A DNA stretch of 15,943 bases, from NCBI GenBank assembly GCA_902795525.1, contig CADBLN010000050.1:1-15943 (forward strand), in the 5' to 3' direction. Source of the stretch: an uncultured Erysipelotrichaceae bacterium (lineage in GTDB: Bacteria > Bacillota_I > Bacilli_A > Erysipelotrichales > Erysipelotrichaceae). Positions 6,719 through 13,768 of the stretch are shown one piece after another. The notes below the pieces were generated by a model. The model was given only the letters and a program-made list of their open reading frames with translations. It searched no databases and was not told where the DNA came from. A program made the position numbers and the translations under genes. The first letter of the stretch is position 1, and each line of letters opens with the position of its first letter.

Positions 6719-7462
6719 GTATTTCTCAACTATTTTCATGGCTACATCTGGATAATTAGTAATGATGCTTGTTAAACCTAATTGACACGCAATTTCCATA
6801 TGTTCTGGTAAATTAACTGTCCAGGTGTTAATCTCCAAACCTTTCTCCTTAGCTTCTTTAACCCATTCAGCACCTTCAACTAGATACAAAGCTGGATGCA
6901 ATGCTGTCCCATTATGCCTCTTTACATAATCAATCACTTCCAGAAAACCATCTTCATATAAAAAACCTACATAAGCATCAGGTTGCCTATCCAGCACATC
7001 AACACAATGCTGGTGATTGAAAGAAGAATAAATTACTTGATTATTCATATCATATTCATCCACAAGATCCATTACCTTACATACAATTCCTGGATACTTG
7101 ATAATCGCCGTTTTAAATTCAATATTAATGATTTTATTTGTCCCTTTAAAGAGGCTCAAAACTTCATCTAGCTTTGGAATATCACAATGTTGGTATTCTG
7201 GATGTGTTTTATTATAGTTGAATTCTCTTAACTGCTGAAAAGTTAAATCCTTTACCCATCCGGTACCATCACTAGTGCGGTCAATAGTTTCATCATGAAT
7301 AATTACCAATTCACCATCTTTAGACATTTGTACATCTAACTCTACCCCATCACAATTCATTTCTAAAGCCATTTTAAATGATTCCATCGTATTTTCAGGA
7401 GCGTAACCACTAGCACCACGATGGCCTAAAACATAAGGTTGTTTCTGTTTTTGTAGTCTCAT
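6713..7462 (-). CDS. Glycerophosphodiester phosphodiesterase
   Basis: A TIM-barrel enzyme that splits glycerophosphodiesters to glycerol-3-phosphate and an alcohol, for lipid or teichoic acid turnover. From the ATG at 7460-7462 it has 249 residues, normal for cytosolic family members, and no signal peptide. The catalytic pieces are GHRGASGYAPENT (His14, Arg15), Glu41 and Asp43 in VELDVQ, His56 in IIHDETIDRTSDGTGW and NIEFKT further on. The ATG is preferred because GAGGT (7472-7476) lies nine bases upstream; a TTG at 7484-7486 would overlap the promoter -10. Divergent from trpS, convergent with the 6406-6705 gene. The substrate cannot be told from sequence. Confidence 0.93.
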   Translation of the reverse strand: MRLQKQKQPYVLGHRGASGYAPENTMESFKMALEMNCDGVELDVQMSKDGELVIIHDETIDRTSDGTGWVKDLTFQQLREFNYNKTHPEYQHCDIPKLDEVLSLFKGTNKIINIEFKTAIIKYPGIVCKVMDLVDEYDMNNQVIYSSFNHQHCVDVLDRQPDAYVGFLYEDGFLEVIDYVKRHNGTALHPALYLVEGAEWVKEAKEKGLEINTWTVNLPEHMEIACQLGLTSIITNYPDVAMKIVEKYK

Positions 7463-7485
7463 AATAAAATTACCTCGTCTATTCA

Positions 7486-7514
7486 ATTATAGCTTATGGC
7501 AAAAAACCTTGAAA
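7486..7514 (-). promoter_or_regulatory. Possible promoter of the phosphodiesterase gene
   Basis: TATAAT at 7486-7491 on the minus strand, ten bases before the ribosome site. The -35 is weak (TTTCAA at 7509-7514, 17-base spacer) and would occupy the same bases as the trpS -35 on the other strand. Confidence 0.5.
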
Positions 7515-7536
7515 AGAATAAGTTTATTGTTATAAT
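7509..7536 (+). promoter_or_regulatory. Promoter of the trpS transcript
   Basis: TTGAAA (7509-7514) and TATAAT (7531-7536), spaced by 16 bases. Start near 7543 matches the 5' end of the T-box leader. Confidence 0.8.
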
Positions 7537-7542
7537 TGTTTT

Positions 7543-7750
7543 AAAGACGAAGAAGATGAAGTAGTAGGTTTACCAAACTAGCCTAAGAGAATCAATGTTT
7601 GCTGAGAATTGATCTGGTCGTAAACTGAATTGGAACATTGGAGTTGCGCAAGCCGGTAGTACCGTTATCTCAAGAGTGACCATTAGGTAATTTGGGTGGT
7701 ACCACGTTAAAGCGTCCCAAAGGAGGCTTTTTTATTTTGGAGGAAGAGTT
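7543..7750 (+). promoter_or_regulatory. Tryptophan T-box riboswitch leader of trpS
   Basis: The RNA reads uncharged tRNA-Trp. Stem I helices form from GAUG with CAUU and from GGUUUAC with GUAAACU. The internal loop between them has AAGUAGUA on the 5' side and GAAUUGGAA on the 3' side, placing a UGG tryptophan specifier at 7631-7633 followed by A. The antiterminator at 7691-7721 is UUUGGG/CCCAAA plus ACG/CGU around the bulge UGGUACC. The T-box reads UGGUACCACG rather than the usual ACCGCG ending, with pairing kept. UGGU would pair fully with A73 but only wobble with the G73 usual in bacterial tRNA-Trp. A competing terminator follows, then GGAGGA at 7739-7744. Confidence 0.93.
7709..7738 (+). 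terminator. T-box attenuator terminator before trpS
   Basis: AAAGC-G-UCC and GGA-G-GCUUU pair with one internal G-G mismatch around a CAAA loop, followed by a U-run. Its 5' arm overlaps the antiterminator. Confidence 0.85.
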
Positions 7751-8740
7751 ATGAAAAGAATGGTAAGTGGCATTAAGCCAACGGGTGAATTGACCTTAGG
7801 TAATTACATTGGTGCCCTAAGAAATTTCGTAAAGTATCAAGACGATTTCGACTTGTATGTTTTTATTGCGAATTTACACTGTGTTACTGTTCCAATTGAA
7901 CCAGCAGAGTTAAGAAAAAACCTTAAAGATGCTATTGCACTGTATTTAGCTTGTGGATTAGATCCTGAAAAATGTACCATCTTCTTACAATCAGATGTCC
8001 TTGAACATGCTCAGCTTGGATGGCTGTTAACTTGTATGACTTACATGGGTGAATTAAATAGAATGACTCAGTTTAAAGAAAAAACTCATAATCAACAAGA
8101 TGAGAGTATTGGAGCTGGCTTGTTTGTTTACCCTTCTTTGATGGCGGCAGATATTTTGTTATATGATGCTGACTATGTTCCTGTTGGAAATGACCAAAAA
8201 CAGCATGTAGAACTGGCTAGAGACTTAGCTCAGAGATTCAATAATCGTTATTCTGAAACCTTTGTAGTTCCAGAACCAAAGATTGCGGAAGTCGGTGCTA
8301 GAATCATGTCGTTATCAGACCCAAACAAAAAAATGAGTAAGTCAGAAGAAAGCAATAAAGGCTGCATTTACTTATTAGATGACTTAAATGTTGCACGTAA
8401 AAAAGTAATGAGTGCTGTTACAGACAACTTGGCTCAAGTTAAATATGATAAGGAAAACCAACCTGGAATCAGTAACTTGTTAGAAATCATGTCATCATTG
8501 TCATCTGAAAGTATTGAATCCATATGCTCACGCTTTGAAGGTAAGGGCTATGGAGATTTCAAGGCAGCGGTTGCTGATGTAGTATGTGAAGAATTAGCTA
8601 AAATTCAATCGAAATATCACGATATTATCAATAGTGATATGATTGAAACTGTTCTAAAAGACGGAGCAGAAAAGGCCCATAAGCAGGCCTTCAAAAAACT
8701 CAAAAAAGTACAAAAGAAAATGGGCATTGATATCATGTAA
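7751..8740 (+). CDS. trpS: Tryptophanyl-tRNA synthetase
   Basis: Class I synthetase that charges tRNA-Trp. The 329 residues match the bacterial type. SGIKPTGELTLGNYIGA at the N-terminus holds the HIGH-equivalent (TLGNYIG), the KMSKS loop is at 194-198, and Asp134 in MAADILLYDADYVPVG matches the residue that recognises the indole nitrogen. VGNDQKQHVELARDLA is also typical. The ATG is preceded by GGAGGA (7739-7744). Expression is set by the Trp T-box leader, and the gene ends in a bidirectional terminator shared with the converging transporter operon. Confidence 0.97.
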   Translation: MKRMVSGIKPTGELTLGNYIGALRNFVKYQDDFDLYVFIANLHCVTVPIEPAELRKNLKDAIALYLACGLDPEKCTIFLQSDVLEHAQLGWLLTCMTYMGELNRMTQFKEKTHNQQDESIGAGLFVYPSLMAADILLYDADYVPVGNDQKQHVELARDLAQRFNNRYSETFVVPEPKIAEVGARIMSLSDPNKKMSKSEESNKGCIYLLDDLNVARKKVMSAVTDNLAQVKYDKENQPGISNLLEIMSSLSSESIESICSRFEGKGYGDFKAAVADVVCEELAKIQSKYHDIINSDMIETVLKDGAEKAHKQAFKKLKKVQKKMGIDIM

Positions 8741-8763
8741 AAGAAGCTACGGCTTCTTTTTTT
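8741..8763. terminator. Bidirectional terminator between trpS and the transporter operon
   Basis: AAGAAGC pairs with GCUUCUU around a UACG loop closed by C-G, a stable UNCG-type tetraloop. U-runs follow on both strands, longer on the trpS side. It begins right after the trpS stop codon. Confidence 0.9.
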
Positions 8764-8830
8764 ACAGGCATAACAAGATAACAACTATAGCAATTGTCAT
8801 TATAAGTGGTATTAGGATTTTATATGGCAT
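8762..8830 (-). CDS. Possible 22-residue membrane peptide ending the transporter operon
   Basis: An ATG at 8828-8830 opens a 22-residue frame ending at a TAA. After MPYK the peptide is nearly all hydrophobic (ILIPLIMTIAIVVILLCL), enough for one membrane span. GAGGTG lies about six bases upstream, better than several genes in the window have. It starts 49 bases after the permease stop and ends at the shared terminator, so it would be the last cistron of the export operon. It could be a small transporter subunit, a membrane peptide or chance; no homology can be claimed. Confidence 0.4.
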   Translation of the reverse strand: MPYKILIPLIMTIAIVVILLCL

Positions 8831-8879
8831 CTTTAACACCTCACTGCACTAAATACTTTAACTAAACTGAAATCAATAG

Positions 8880-9938
8880 TCAACTATTCCTAATGGCTGC
8901 CATCACAGTAACTTTACTTGCTTTATAAGCTGGAAAAAGGCCACAGATTAAACCAACTAAAAGAATTCTAATTAAAATGCTAAAAGTATTAGAATAGTCA
9001 ATTACAAAACTACTATTCTTTGTTAAAGAAAAAAGTATCAAAAACATCAATAATAATGAGATTAATGTGGAAATCAAGAGTACGCACATTGTTTCTAACA
9101 TGAATTGCAAATAAATAAATCTACTGGAGGCCCCAAAGGCCTTTTTAACTCCTATTTCAAAAGTCCTTTCTTTTAATGAACTTAAGGTGTTGTTGATTAA
9201 GCCTAAAAATGAGACAAACACTGCCACAAAAGCCAAGAACAATAAAACCTTCTGGACTAAACTTAAAATTGTATTAGTAGCCTGGGACACCTGTCCTTGG
9301 CTTACACAGACATAATTCTTATCATTTAAATACTTATCCAAACCTTCTTCTTTGCCCACAAAGTAGTAACTGATTTGTCTGCTTCTTGTTCTTAAATGAT
9401 ACTTAGATGGTACAAAAGCTGTATTATCTACATCAATAAAAAGATTTCCATCTTGTGAGTTTATTATCCCCGCCACTTTAAAAGAAACTCCATCTATTAA
9501 AACTTCTTGATCGACTTTTGGATAACCGAATTTTTGATGACTCTTATTTCCCAAAACAATGACATTATCATTGTAATAATCATCGGCCACACTAAAAAAC
9601 TGACCATCGCTAAATTGAAAATCAAACATTTCAGATAATTGAGCATTGCAACTAACAAGATTATAGTCATCGTAAGCAACACTATAAAAAACTGATGCAG
9701 TTTTAATGCCTCTGCTTTGACACCATGAATCAAACCAACCTTCACTCAATTGGCTGCCATCAAATACTTGCAGCATGGTTACATCTAAACCTAAAGAAGA
9801 TATCTGCTTGGAAACATTACTCACAATTGTATTGGAAAGCACATTGACAATAAGAACCAAAAATATTGCCACACTATTAGCTAAGATATTCAAATAATGT
9901 TGTTTACGATGAAACCAGATTTCTTTCACTAACCACAC
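8880..9938 (-). CDS. MacB/FtsX-type ABC transporter permease
   Basis: Permease of the type VII (MacB-like) ABC superfamily. Topology is typical: a first helix at about 18-38, an extracytoplasmic domain of about 185 residues (40-225), then helices near 227-249, 283-306 and 318-338. The loop RTFEIGVKKAFGAS and the C-terminal GLFPAYKASKVTVMAAIR are the conserved FtsX-family elements that couple to the ATPase. The frame begins at a GTG (9936-9938) inside the ATPase gene, a 35-base overlap. A second GTG at 9927-9929 is better spaced from the AAGGGA site, so the first three residues may be absent. Such transporters move lipids, peptides or antibiotics by a mechanotransmission mechanism; the substrate is unknown. 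Confidence 0.88.
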   Translation of the reverse strand: MWLVKEIWFHRKQHYLNILANSVAIFLVLIVNVLSNTIVSNVSKQISSLGLDVTMLQVFDGSQLSEGWFDSWCQSRGIKTASVFYSVAYDDYNLVSCNAQLSEMFDFQFSDGQFFSVADDYYNDNVIVLGNKSHQKFGYPKVDQEVLIDGVSFKVAGIINSQDGNLFIDVDNTAFVPSKYHLRTRSRQISYYFVGKEEGLDKYLNDKNYVCVSQGQVSQATNTILSLVQKVLLFLAFVAVFVSFLGLINNTLSSLKERTFEIGVKKAFGASSRFIYLQFMLETMCVLLISTLISLLLMFLILFSLTKNSSFVIDYSNTFSILIRILLVGLICGLFPAYKASKVTVMAAIRNS

Positions 9939-10560
9939 GTCCCTTATCCATCCTTATCATGTAATCAGATTGCAATGCTATATGTTCATCATGAGTGACC
10001 ATTATTATTGTTAAGCCTTGATGTTGCAATTGCTTGAATATCTTTAATATGTTCTGTGAATTTTCTTTATCTAGTGCTCCAGTTGGTTCATCAGCAAGTA
10101 TAATCTTAGCTTGACTCGCTAAGACTCTCGCAATAGCTACCCTTTGCCTTTGCCCGCCAGAAAGCTGGTTAGGAAAAAAAGAGCCATAGTTACTTAAATC
10201 CACCATATTTAAGATACGTTTGACTTCGTCAGCCTGAACTTTCTTGTTTTTCAAATAAAGTGGTAAACAAACATTCTCCATAACATTTAGATATGGCAAC
10301 AGATGAAACTCTTGAAAAACCATTCCAACCTGTATTTTTAATGTATTTTGATTGACGATTTCATTATCTAACAAGTACATGCCACTATCAGGATAATCAA
10401 ATCCAGCAAGTATGTTTAATAATGTTGTCTTACCACAACCGCTTGCTCCTACAATAGAAATAAACTGTTTATTCTTAACATTTATGCTAACCTTTTTCAA
10501 AGCTTCAACCTCGATATTTGATCCCACATATTTCTTGGAAATATTAATCAGTTTAATCAT
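9904..10560 (-). CDS. ABC transporter ATPase, MacB/LolD type
   Basis: Nucleotide-binding subunit of the same exporter. The 218 residues hold Walker A GASGCGKTT (38-46), Q-loop Gln83 in VFQEFHLLPY, the signature LSGGQRQR (133-140), Walker B IILADE (153-158), the D-loop region PTGALD and switch His190 in MVTHDE. Size and signature match the LolD/MacB group of stand-alone ATPases paired with FtsX-fold permeases. The ATG overlaps the end of the upstream adaptor gene by eight bases and has AAGGAG about eight bases upstream; its own end overlaps the permease. The three genes are therefore tightly coupled. Confidence 0.95.
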   Translation of the reverse strand: MIKLINISKKYVGSNIEVEALKKVSINVKNKQFISIVGASGCGKTTLLNILAGFDYPDSGMYLLDNEIVNQNTLKIQVGMVFQEFHLLPYLNVMENVCLPLYLKNKKVQADEVKRILNMVDLSNYGSFFPNQLSGGQRQRVAIARVLASQAKIILADEPTGALDKENSQNILKIFKQLQHQGLTIIMVTHDEHIALQSDYMIRMDKGRVVSERNLVSS

Positions 10561-11359
10561 TCAAAAGCTCCTTTATCGCCGTATCAACAATGCATACCTG
10601 CTTACCTTCAAGGGCAATACCACTAATGGAAGCAAATTGTTCATTGAACTTCAGAACTTTAATATCAATTCTATATTTATCTAAGTGATTTAAATCGTTC
10701 AACCAACCACTATCAATTAGATAGTCACCTTTTTCATCATGTAATAAAGCCCTTTTATCAACCAACAAGCAAGTTTGCTTATCTAAAGAAATACTTAAAT
10801 TAACTTGTTGATTAAGTTTTAATCCTTGCCTGTCTTCAATTGAAAAATAAACATCGTAATATACTAGTTCATCAATTTGATATCCATACTCACTTTTACC
10901 TAAATAGCGTGCTAGCCGAGGCTTATCGTCTGTTAAAAACAGAGCTTCAGTTTCTTCATCCACCAAAGACCAATAGTCACTGTTTAATTTACAGCTTAAA
11001 AAATAATTATCATCAACAACGACAACTCTATCGTTAGAAACTTCTGTAATAAAACCATCAATTGAAACCTTTAGATTATTTGTTTTATTATCGAAGTCTT
11101 TATACTTCAAGACTATTGTATCCTTAAATACTCTGTCCCCAACTTTATAATTCTGTTCACTTATATAACCTTGAAAGTAATAAAAATGAGCCTTGCCTGT
11201 TACCACTGCGGTTGTCTTAAATATTTCTTCAAACACATCATAAACAATCTCTGTTGTTTCAACAGATTCCAACAAAACTCTATTACCGGTATTAAACAAA
11301 ACAACCATTAATACGATTGATAGCAGCAGCAAAAAAACAATTTGCAATTTTTTCTTCAT
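10553..11359 (-). CDS. Membrane-anchored adaptor-like subunit of the exporter
   Basis: 268 residues with one N-terminal membrane helix (about 5-22) and the rest predicted outside. Two short beta-rich stretches around 64-115 (YISEQNYKVGDRVF, then IDGFITEVSNDRVVVVDD) look like the halves of a lipoyl-type domain as in MacA-like membrane-fusion proteins. The long coiled hairpin of MacA is missing. Overlap with the ATPase gene supports a partner role; the identity rests on context and partial resemblance. The ATG has no ribosome site and is preceded by TATAGT boxes ending five and zero bases upstream, only 34 bases after the rmuC terminator, so the message is probably leaderless. Confidence 0.7.
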   Translation of the reverse strand: MKKKLQIVFLLLLSIVLMVVLFNTGNRVLLESVETTEIVYDVFEEIFKTTAVVTGKAHFYYFQGYISEQNYKVGDRVFKDTIVLKYKDFDNKTNNLKVSIDGFITEVSNDRVVVVDDNYFLSCKLNSDYWSLVDEETEALFLTDDKPRLARYLGKSEYGYQIDELVYYDVYFSIEDRQGLKLNQQVNLSISLDKQTCLLVDKRALLHDEKGDYLIDSGWLNDLNHLDKYRIDIKVLKFNEQFASISGIALEGKQVCIVDTAIKELLND

Positions 11360-11364
11360 ACTAT

Positions 11365-11395
11365 ACTATATCGTTCAAAGTGAAAAAATCCTCAA
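11365..11395 (-). promoter_or_regulatory. Possible promoter of the exporter operon, leaderless
   Basis: TATAGT (11365-11370) with TTGAGG (11390-11395) 19 bases upstream on the minus strand. The -35 touches the U-tract of the rmuC terminator and the -10 lies five bases before the adaptor ATG. A second TATAGT (11360-11365) abuts the ATG. Confidence 0.45.
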
Positions 11396-11420
11396 AAAAA
11401 CTACAGAAATTCCTGTAGTT
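11394..11420 (-). terminator. Terminator of rmuC
   Basis: AACUACAG and CUGUAGUU form an eight-pair stem around a six-base loop (11399-11420), followed by U-runs on the minus strand. It touches the rmuC stop codon (11420-11422) and separates rmuC from the exporter operon. Confidence 0.85.
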
Positions 11421-12535
11421 TAATCGTTCTTTATCATTTTTACATCAACGTTCACTTGTTCAAGTTCAACATTATCTATCTTAGTGAATTGGTTGATAAT
11501 CTTTTTAGCAGTGGTATCAATCTGTTGAATATCAGCATTTACCTTTTCAAAATCCTTTGTTACATTATTCCATCTAGAATTAAATCTATCAAATTCAACA
11601 GCAAGTTTCTGCAATTCACTTTGCATCTCCACAACCCTTTCATTCTTACTTTGGCCTAAATAAATTGCCTTTATTGCCGTTATGTAAGCCATTAAAGTTG
11701 TTGGAGAAACAATATATACTTTATTCTTGTATGACTCTTCGATTACCTCCTCATAGTGACCATATATTTCTGCAAATACAGCTTCTGCTGGAATAAACAT
11801 GTAAGCAAAATCGCTTGTTTCTGCAGCAGTCACATATTTACTGGAAATATCTTTAATATGCTTGATACAATCGTTCTTAAACTGTCTGCGAGCTTGTTCC
11901 TGCTGTTCTTTTGTCAGTTCTTGATTGTACATTCTATTATAGTTTTCTAATGGGAACTTTGAATCTACTGGAATCAAACCCAATGGTTCTGGAGCAACCA
12001 CGACAGCGTCTACCATATTACCATTAGAAAGTTTATATTGTTTCATAAATCTTTGATCATTTACACCAAAACTACTCTCTAAAATAGAATACAATTCAAT
12101 CTCACCATAGGTTCCTCTTTGTTTTTTGTCAGTTAACACATTTTGCAATGAATTAATCTCTGTTGATAAAGAAGTTAAATTCTGTTGAGCTTCCTGGATT
12201 TTAGTCATTTGAACCATCACATCAGTAAATGCCTTGTTGGTCTTTTCCATATTGACCCTCAAGTTATCATTTACTTGTTTTTCAATGTTGGTCATTCTAT
12301 TAATGGTTGCTTCATTATATGTATTGATATCACCTTTAATAGCATTAGTCATATTCAATTGAAAATCACTTATTTCTTTAGTTATGCCCAAATGCAAATC
12401 AGACATTTGTTTCTGAGTTTGCTGCAACATCTGGTTTTTGTTTAGGTGCAACAACAAAACCACAATTAAAATTGTTACTAAGAATAGTACCACTATGATT
12501 ATTAAAAGATTTAGGTTATCTAATATATTTCCCAT
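11420..12535 (-). CDS. rmuC: RmuC-family DNA recombination protein
   Basis: Membrane-anchored protein with a PD-(D/E)XK nuclease-like fold, tied to limiting rearrangements between inverted repeats. The 371 residues start with one helix (about 9-29), followed by a long coiled-coil region (about 35-135) and the conserved domain: RGTYGEIELYSILESSF from 140, Asp176 in NMVDAVVV and DSK at 191-193 in LIPVDSKFPLENYNRM. It is at the short end for the family. The ATG is four bases after the ridA stop codon with no clear ribosome site (nearest GAAGG over 20 bases upstream), so translation probably depends on coupling to ridA. Confidence 0.9.
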   Translation of the reverse strand: MGNILDNLNLLIIIVVLFLVTILIVVLLLHLNKNQMLQQTQKQMSDLHLGITKEISDFQLNMTNAIKGDINTYNEATINRMTNIEKQVNDNLRVNMEKTNKAFTDVMVQMTKIQEAQQNLTSLSTEINSLQNVLTDKKQRGTYGEIELYSILESSFGVNDQRFMKQYKLSNGNMVDAVVVAPEPLGLIPVDSKFPLENYNRMYNQELTKEQQEQARRQFKNDCIKHIKDISSKYVTAAETSDFAYMFIPAEAVFAEIYGHYEEVIEESYKNKVYIVSPTTLMAYITAIKAIYLGQSKNERVVEMQSELQKLAVEFDRFNSRWNNVTKDFEKVNADIQQIDTTAKKIINQFTKIDNVELEQVNVDVKMIKND

Positions 12536-12538
12536 CTT

Positions 12539-12979
12539 TTATTGGCAACAACAACCTTCGCAACAAGATTTTTCGTTGTTTCTTTTTTCGTAAGGTAAAG
12601 TATCAATGACTAAGCATTCGATTTCGACCAATGCCTGTTTTGGTAAAGCAGCTACTTGGATGCAGCTTCTAGCAGGATATGGTTCATCAAAATATTCCGC
12701 ATAGACTTCATTCATATCGCTAAACATTGACATGTCTTGTAAAAACACAGTAGTTTTTACAACATGCCTTGTTTCTAAGCCCATCTCTTCTAAAATGGTA
12801 ATGATATTTTGCATAACTTGATGAGTTTGTTGTTTAATACCTCCAGTAACAATCTCGTTGGTTAAAGGGTCTACTGGTAACTGCCCTGATAAATATACAA
12901 AATCTGTAATCTTAATCGCTGGTGAATAGGGGCCAATTGCAGCTGGTCCATTACTTGGTTTTATTGCTTTGGTAAACAC
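12539..12979 (-). CDS. ridA: RidA/YjgF-family deaminase with cysteine-rich tail
   Basis: Reactive imine/enamine deaminase that clears 2-aminoacrylate and related imines, which protects PLP enzymes. The fold is clear: AIGPYSPAIKITDFVYLSGQLPVDP, then QVMQNIITILEEMG, TTVFLQDM and YPARSCIQVAALPKQALVEIE, with the carboxylate-binding Arg104. The start is a GTG at 12977-12979, supported by a near-perfect AAGGAGG eight bases upstream; it overlaps the preceding gene by 29 bases. The normal domain ends near residue 128. The added tail to 146 is charged and ends SCCEGCCCQ (Cys139, 140, 143, 144, 145), which is not part of the family fold. rmuC follows immediately. Confidence 0.93.
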   Translation of the reverse strand: MFTKAIKPSNGPAAIGPYSPAIKITDFVYLSGQLPVDPLTNEIVTGGIKQQTHQVMQNIITILEEMGLETRHVVKTTVFLQDMSMFSDMNEVYAEYFDEPYPARSCIQVAALPKQALVEIECLVIDTLPYEKRNNEKSCCEGCCCQ

Positions 12980-13142
12980 TATACTTGCCTCCTTTTTTAT
13001 CTTTAGAGTAATAATTTGCTTCTTCTTCTAGATGCTTGGCTGTCAAACGCAAAGAGATCATGTTTAAAGCAAAAGCAATAACAGCTACTGCCGCCAAAAT
13101 AATCATCAAAAATGCCATATAATCATTTGTGTTTTCAAGCAT
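12951..13142 (-). CDS. Small single-pass membrane protein
   Basis: Not recognised. 63 residues with one membrane helix (about 10-31, AFLMIILAAVAVIAFALNMI) and a basic, polar C-terminus ending SNKTK. The ATG has AGAGGTG about seven bases upstream and an extended -10 promoter ahead, so it is probably a real first cistron. Its last ten codons overlap ridA in another frame, and the ridA ribosome site lies inside its coding sequence, which suggests coupled translation. Confidence 0.75.
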   Translation of the reverse strand: MLENTNDYMAFLMIILAAVAVIAFALNMISLRLTAKHLEEEANYYSKDKKGGKYSVYQSNKTK

Positions 13143-13163
13143 GTTTGCACCTCTGTCTTTCCT

Positions 13164-13172
13164 ATTATAGCA
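13164..13172 (-). promoter_or_regulatory. Extended -10 promoter before the 63-residue gene
   Basis: TGCTATAAT on the minus strand (TATAAT at 13164-13169 preceded by TG) about 22 bases before the start codon. No convincing -35. It suggests the 63-residue gene, ridA and rmuC can be transcribed apart from the upstream genes. Confidence 0.6.
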
Positions 13173-13183
13173 CAGCTATTTTT

Positions 13184-13768
13184 TTAATCTCTACTGAAGT
13201 GATTGTCAAAATAGCATTGATAAAAAGACATAAACAATCTAATTACCAAATAAATTATTAAGACAAATGAACCAAAGCTTAAAAGTCTTGCCCCAACTTT
13301 TAACCTCGCTAAGCCAATAGCAGTATCACCACTGCCAAAGGCATGAATTGTAGAAAACATGAACAACGAAAATTTAACTATGTAGCTTATTACTAGCACC
13401 AAAGTCGTAATCCTATTCTTTTCATAGCCAAAATCATCCTGGCCACCTTTTAAGTAAATCGCCATCAATAGTAACATTAATAAATCTTTGATCTTGATAG
13501 TATGAACTATGAAAGCTTTTACAAAGCCATTAGTTTGGCTGTATTGTAGATAGTTAAAAACAACTTGACTTACCAACGAGCCCCTTAAAAAAGAATTCTG
13601 GACTAAATTCAAAACATCTTTGGTGTTATTACTGTTGAGTATTTGAAACCCAAAAACAGTTTCAAAAAAGAGTTCTCTCAAACAAAGCAACAGAAACAAT
13701 AAGAATATGAAATAACTTCTTTTAGCTTTTGTATCTAACAAATACTCAACTATTTTCATCCCATTCAT
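13184..13768 (-). CDS. Four-helix membrane protein of unknown function
   Basis: Not recognised. 194 residues with hydrophobic segments at about 19-35, 86-106, 119-140 and 161-184. Charged loops lie between them (KGGQDDFGYEKNR near 107) with a soluble stretch of about 45 residues after the first. No motif suggests an enzyme. The gene overlaps the end of trmL by 23 bases. A second ATG at 13757-13759 would shorten it by three residues; neither has a good ribosome site, so it is probably coupled to trmL. No terminator follows it, so it may run on into the 63-residue gene. Confidence 0.8.
   Translation of the reverse strand: MNGMKIVEYLLDTKAKRSYFIFLLFLLLCLRELFFETVFGFQILNSNNTKDVLNLVQNSFLRGSLVSQVVFNYLQYSQTNGFVKAFIVHTIKIKDLLMLLLMAIYLKGGQDDFGYEKNRITTLVLVISYIVKFSLFMFSTIHAFGSGDTAIGLARLKVGARLLSFGSFVLIIYLVIRLFMSFYQCYFDNHFSRD

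Noticed and set aside
9497..9745. An 82-codon minus-strand frame inside the permease
   Set aside because: It lies wholly within the well-supported permease in another frame, with no ribosome site or recognisable content.
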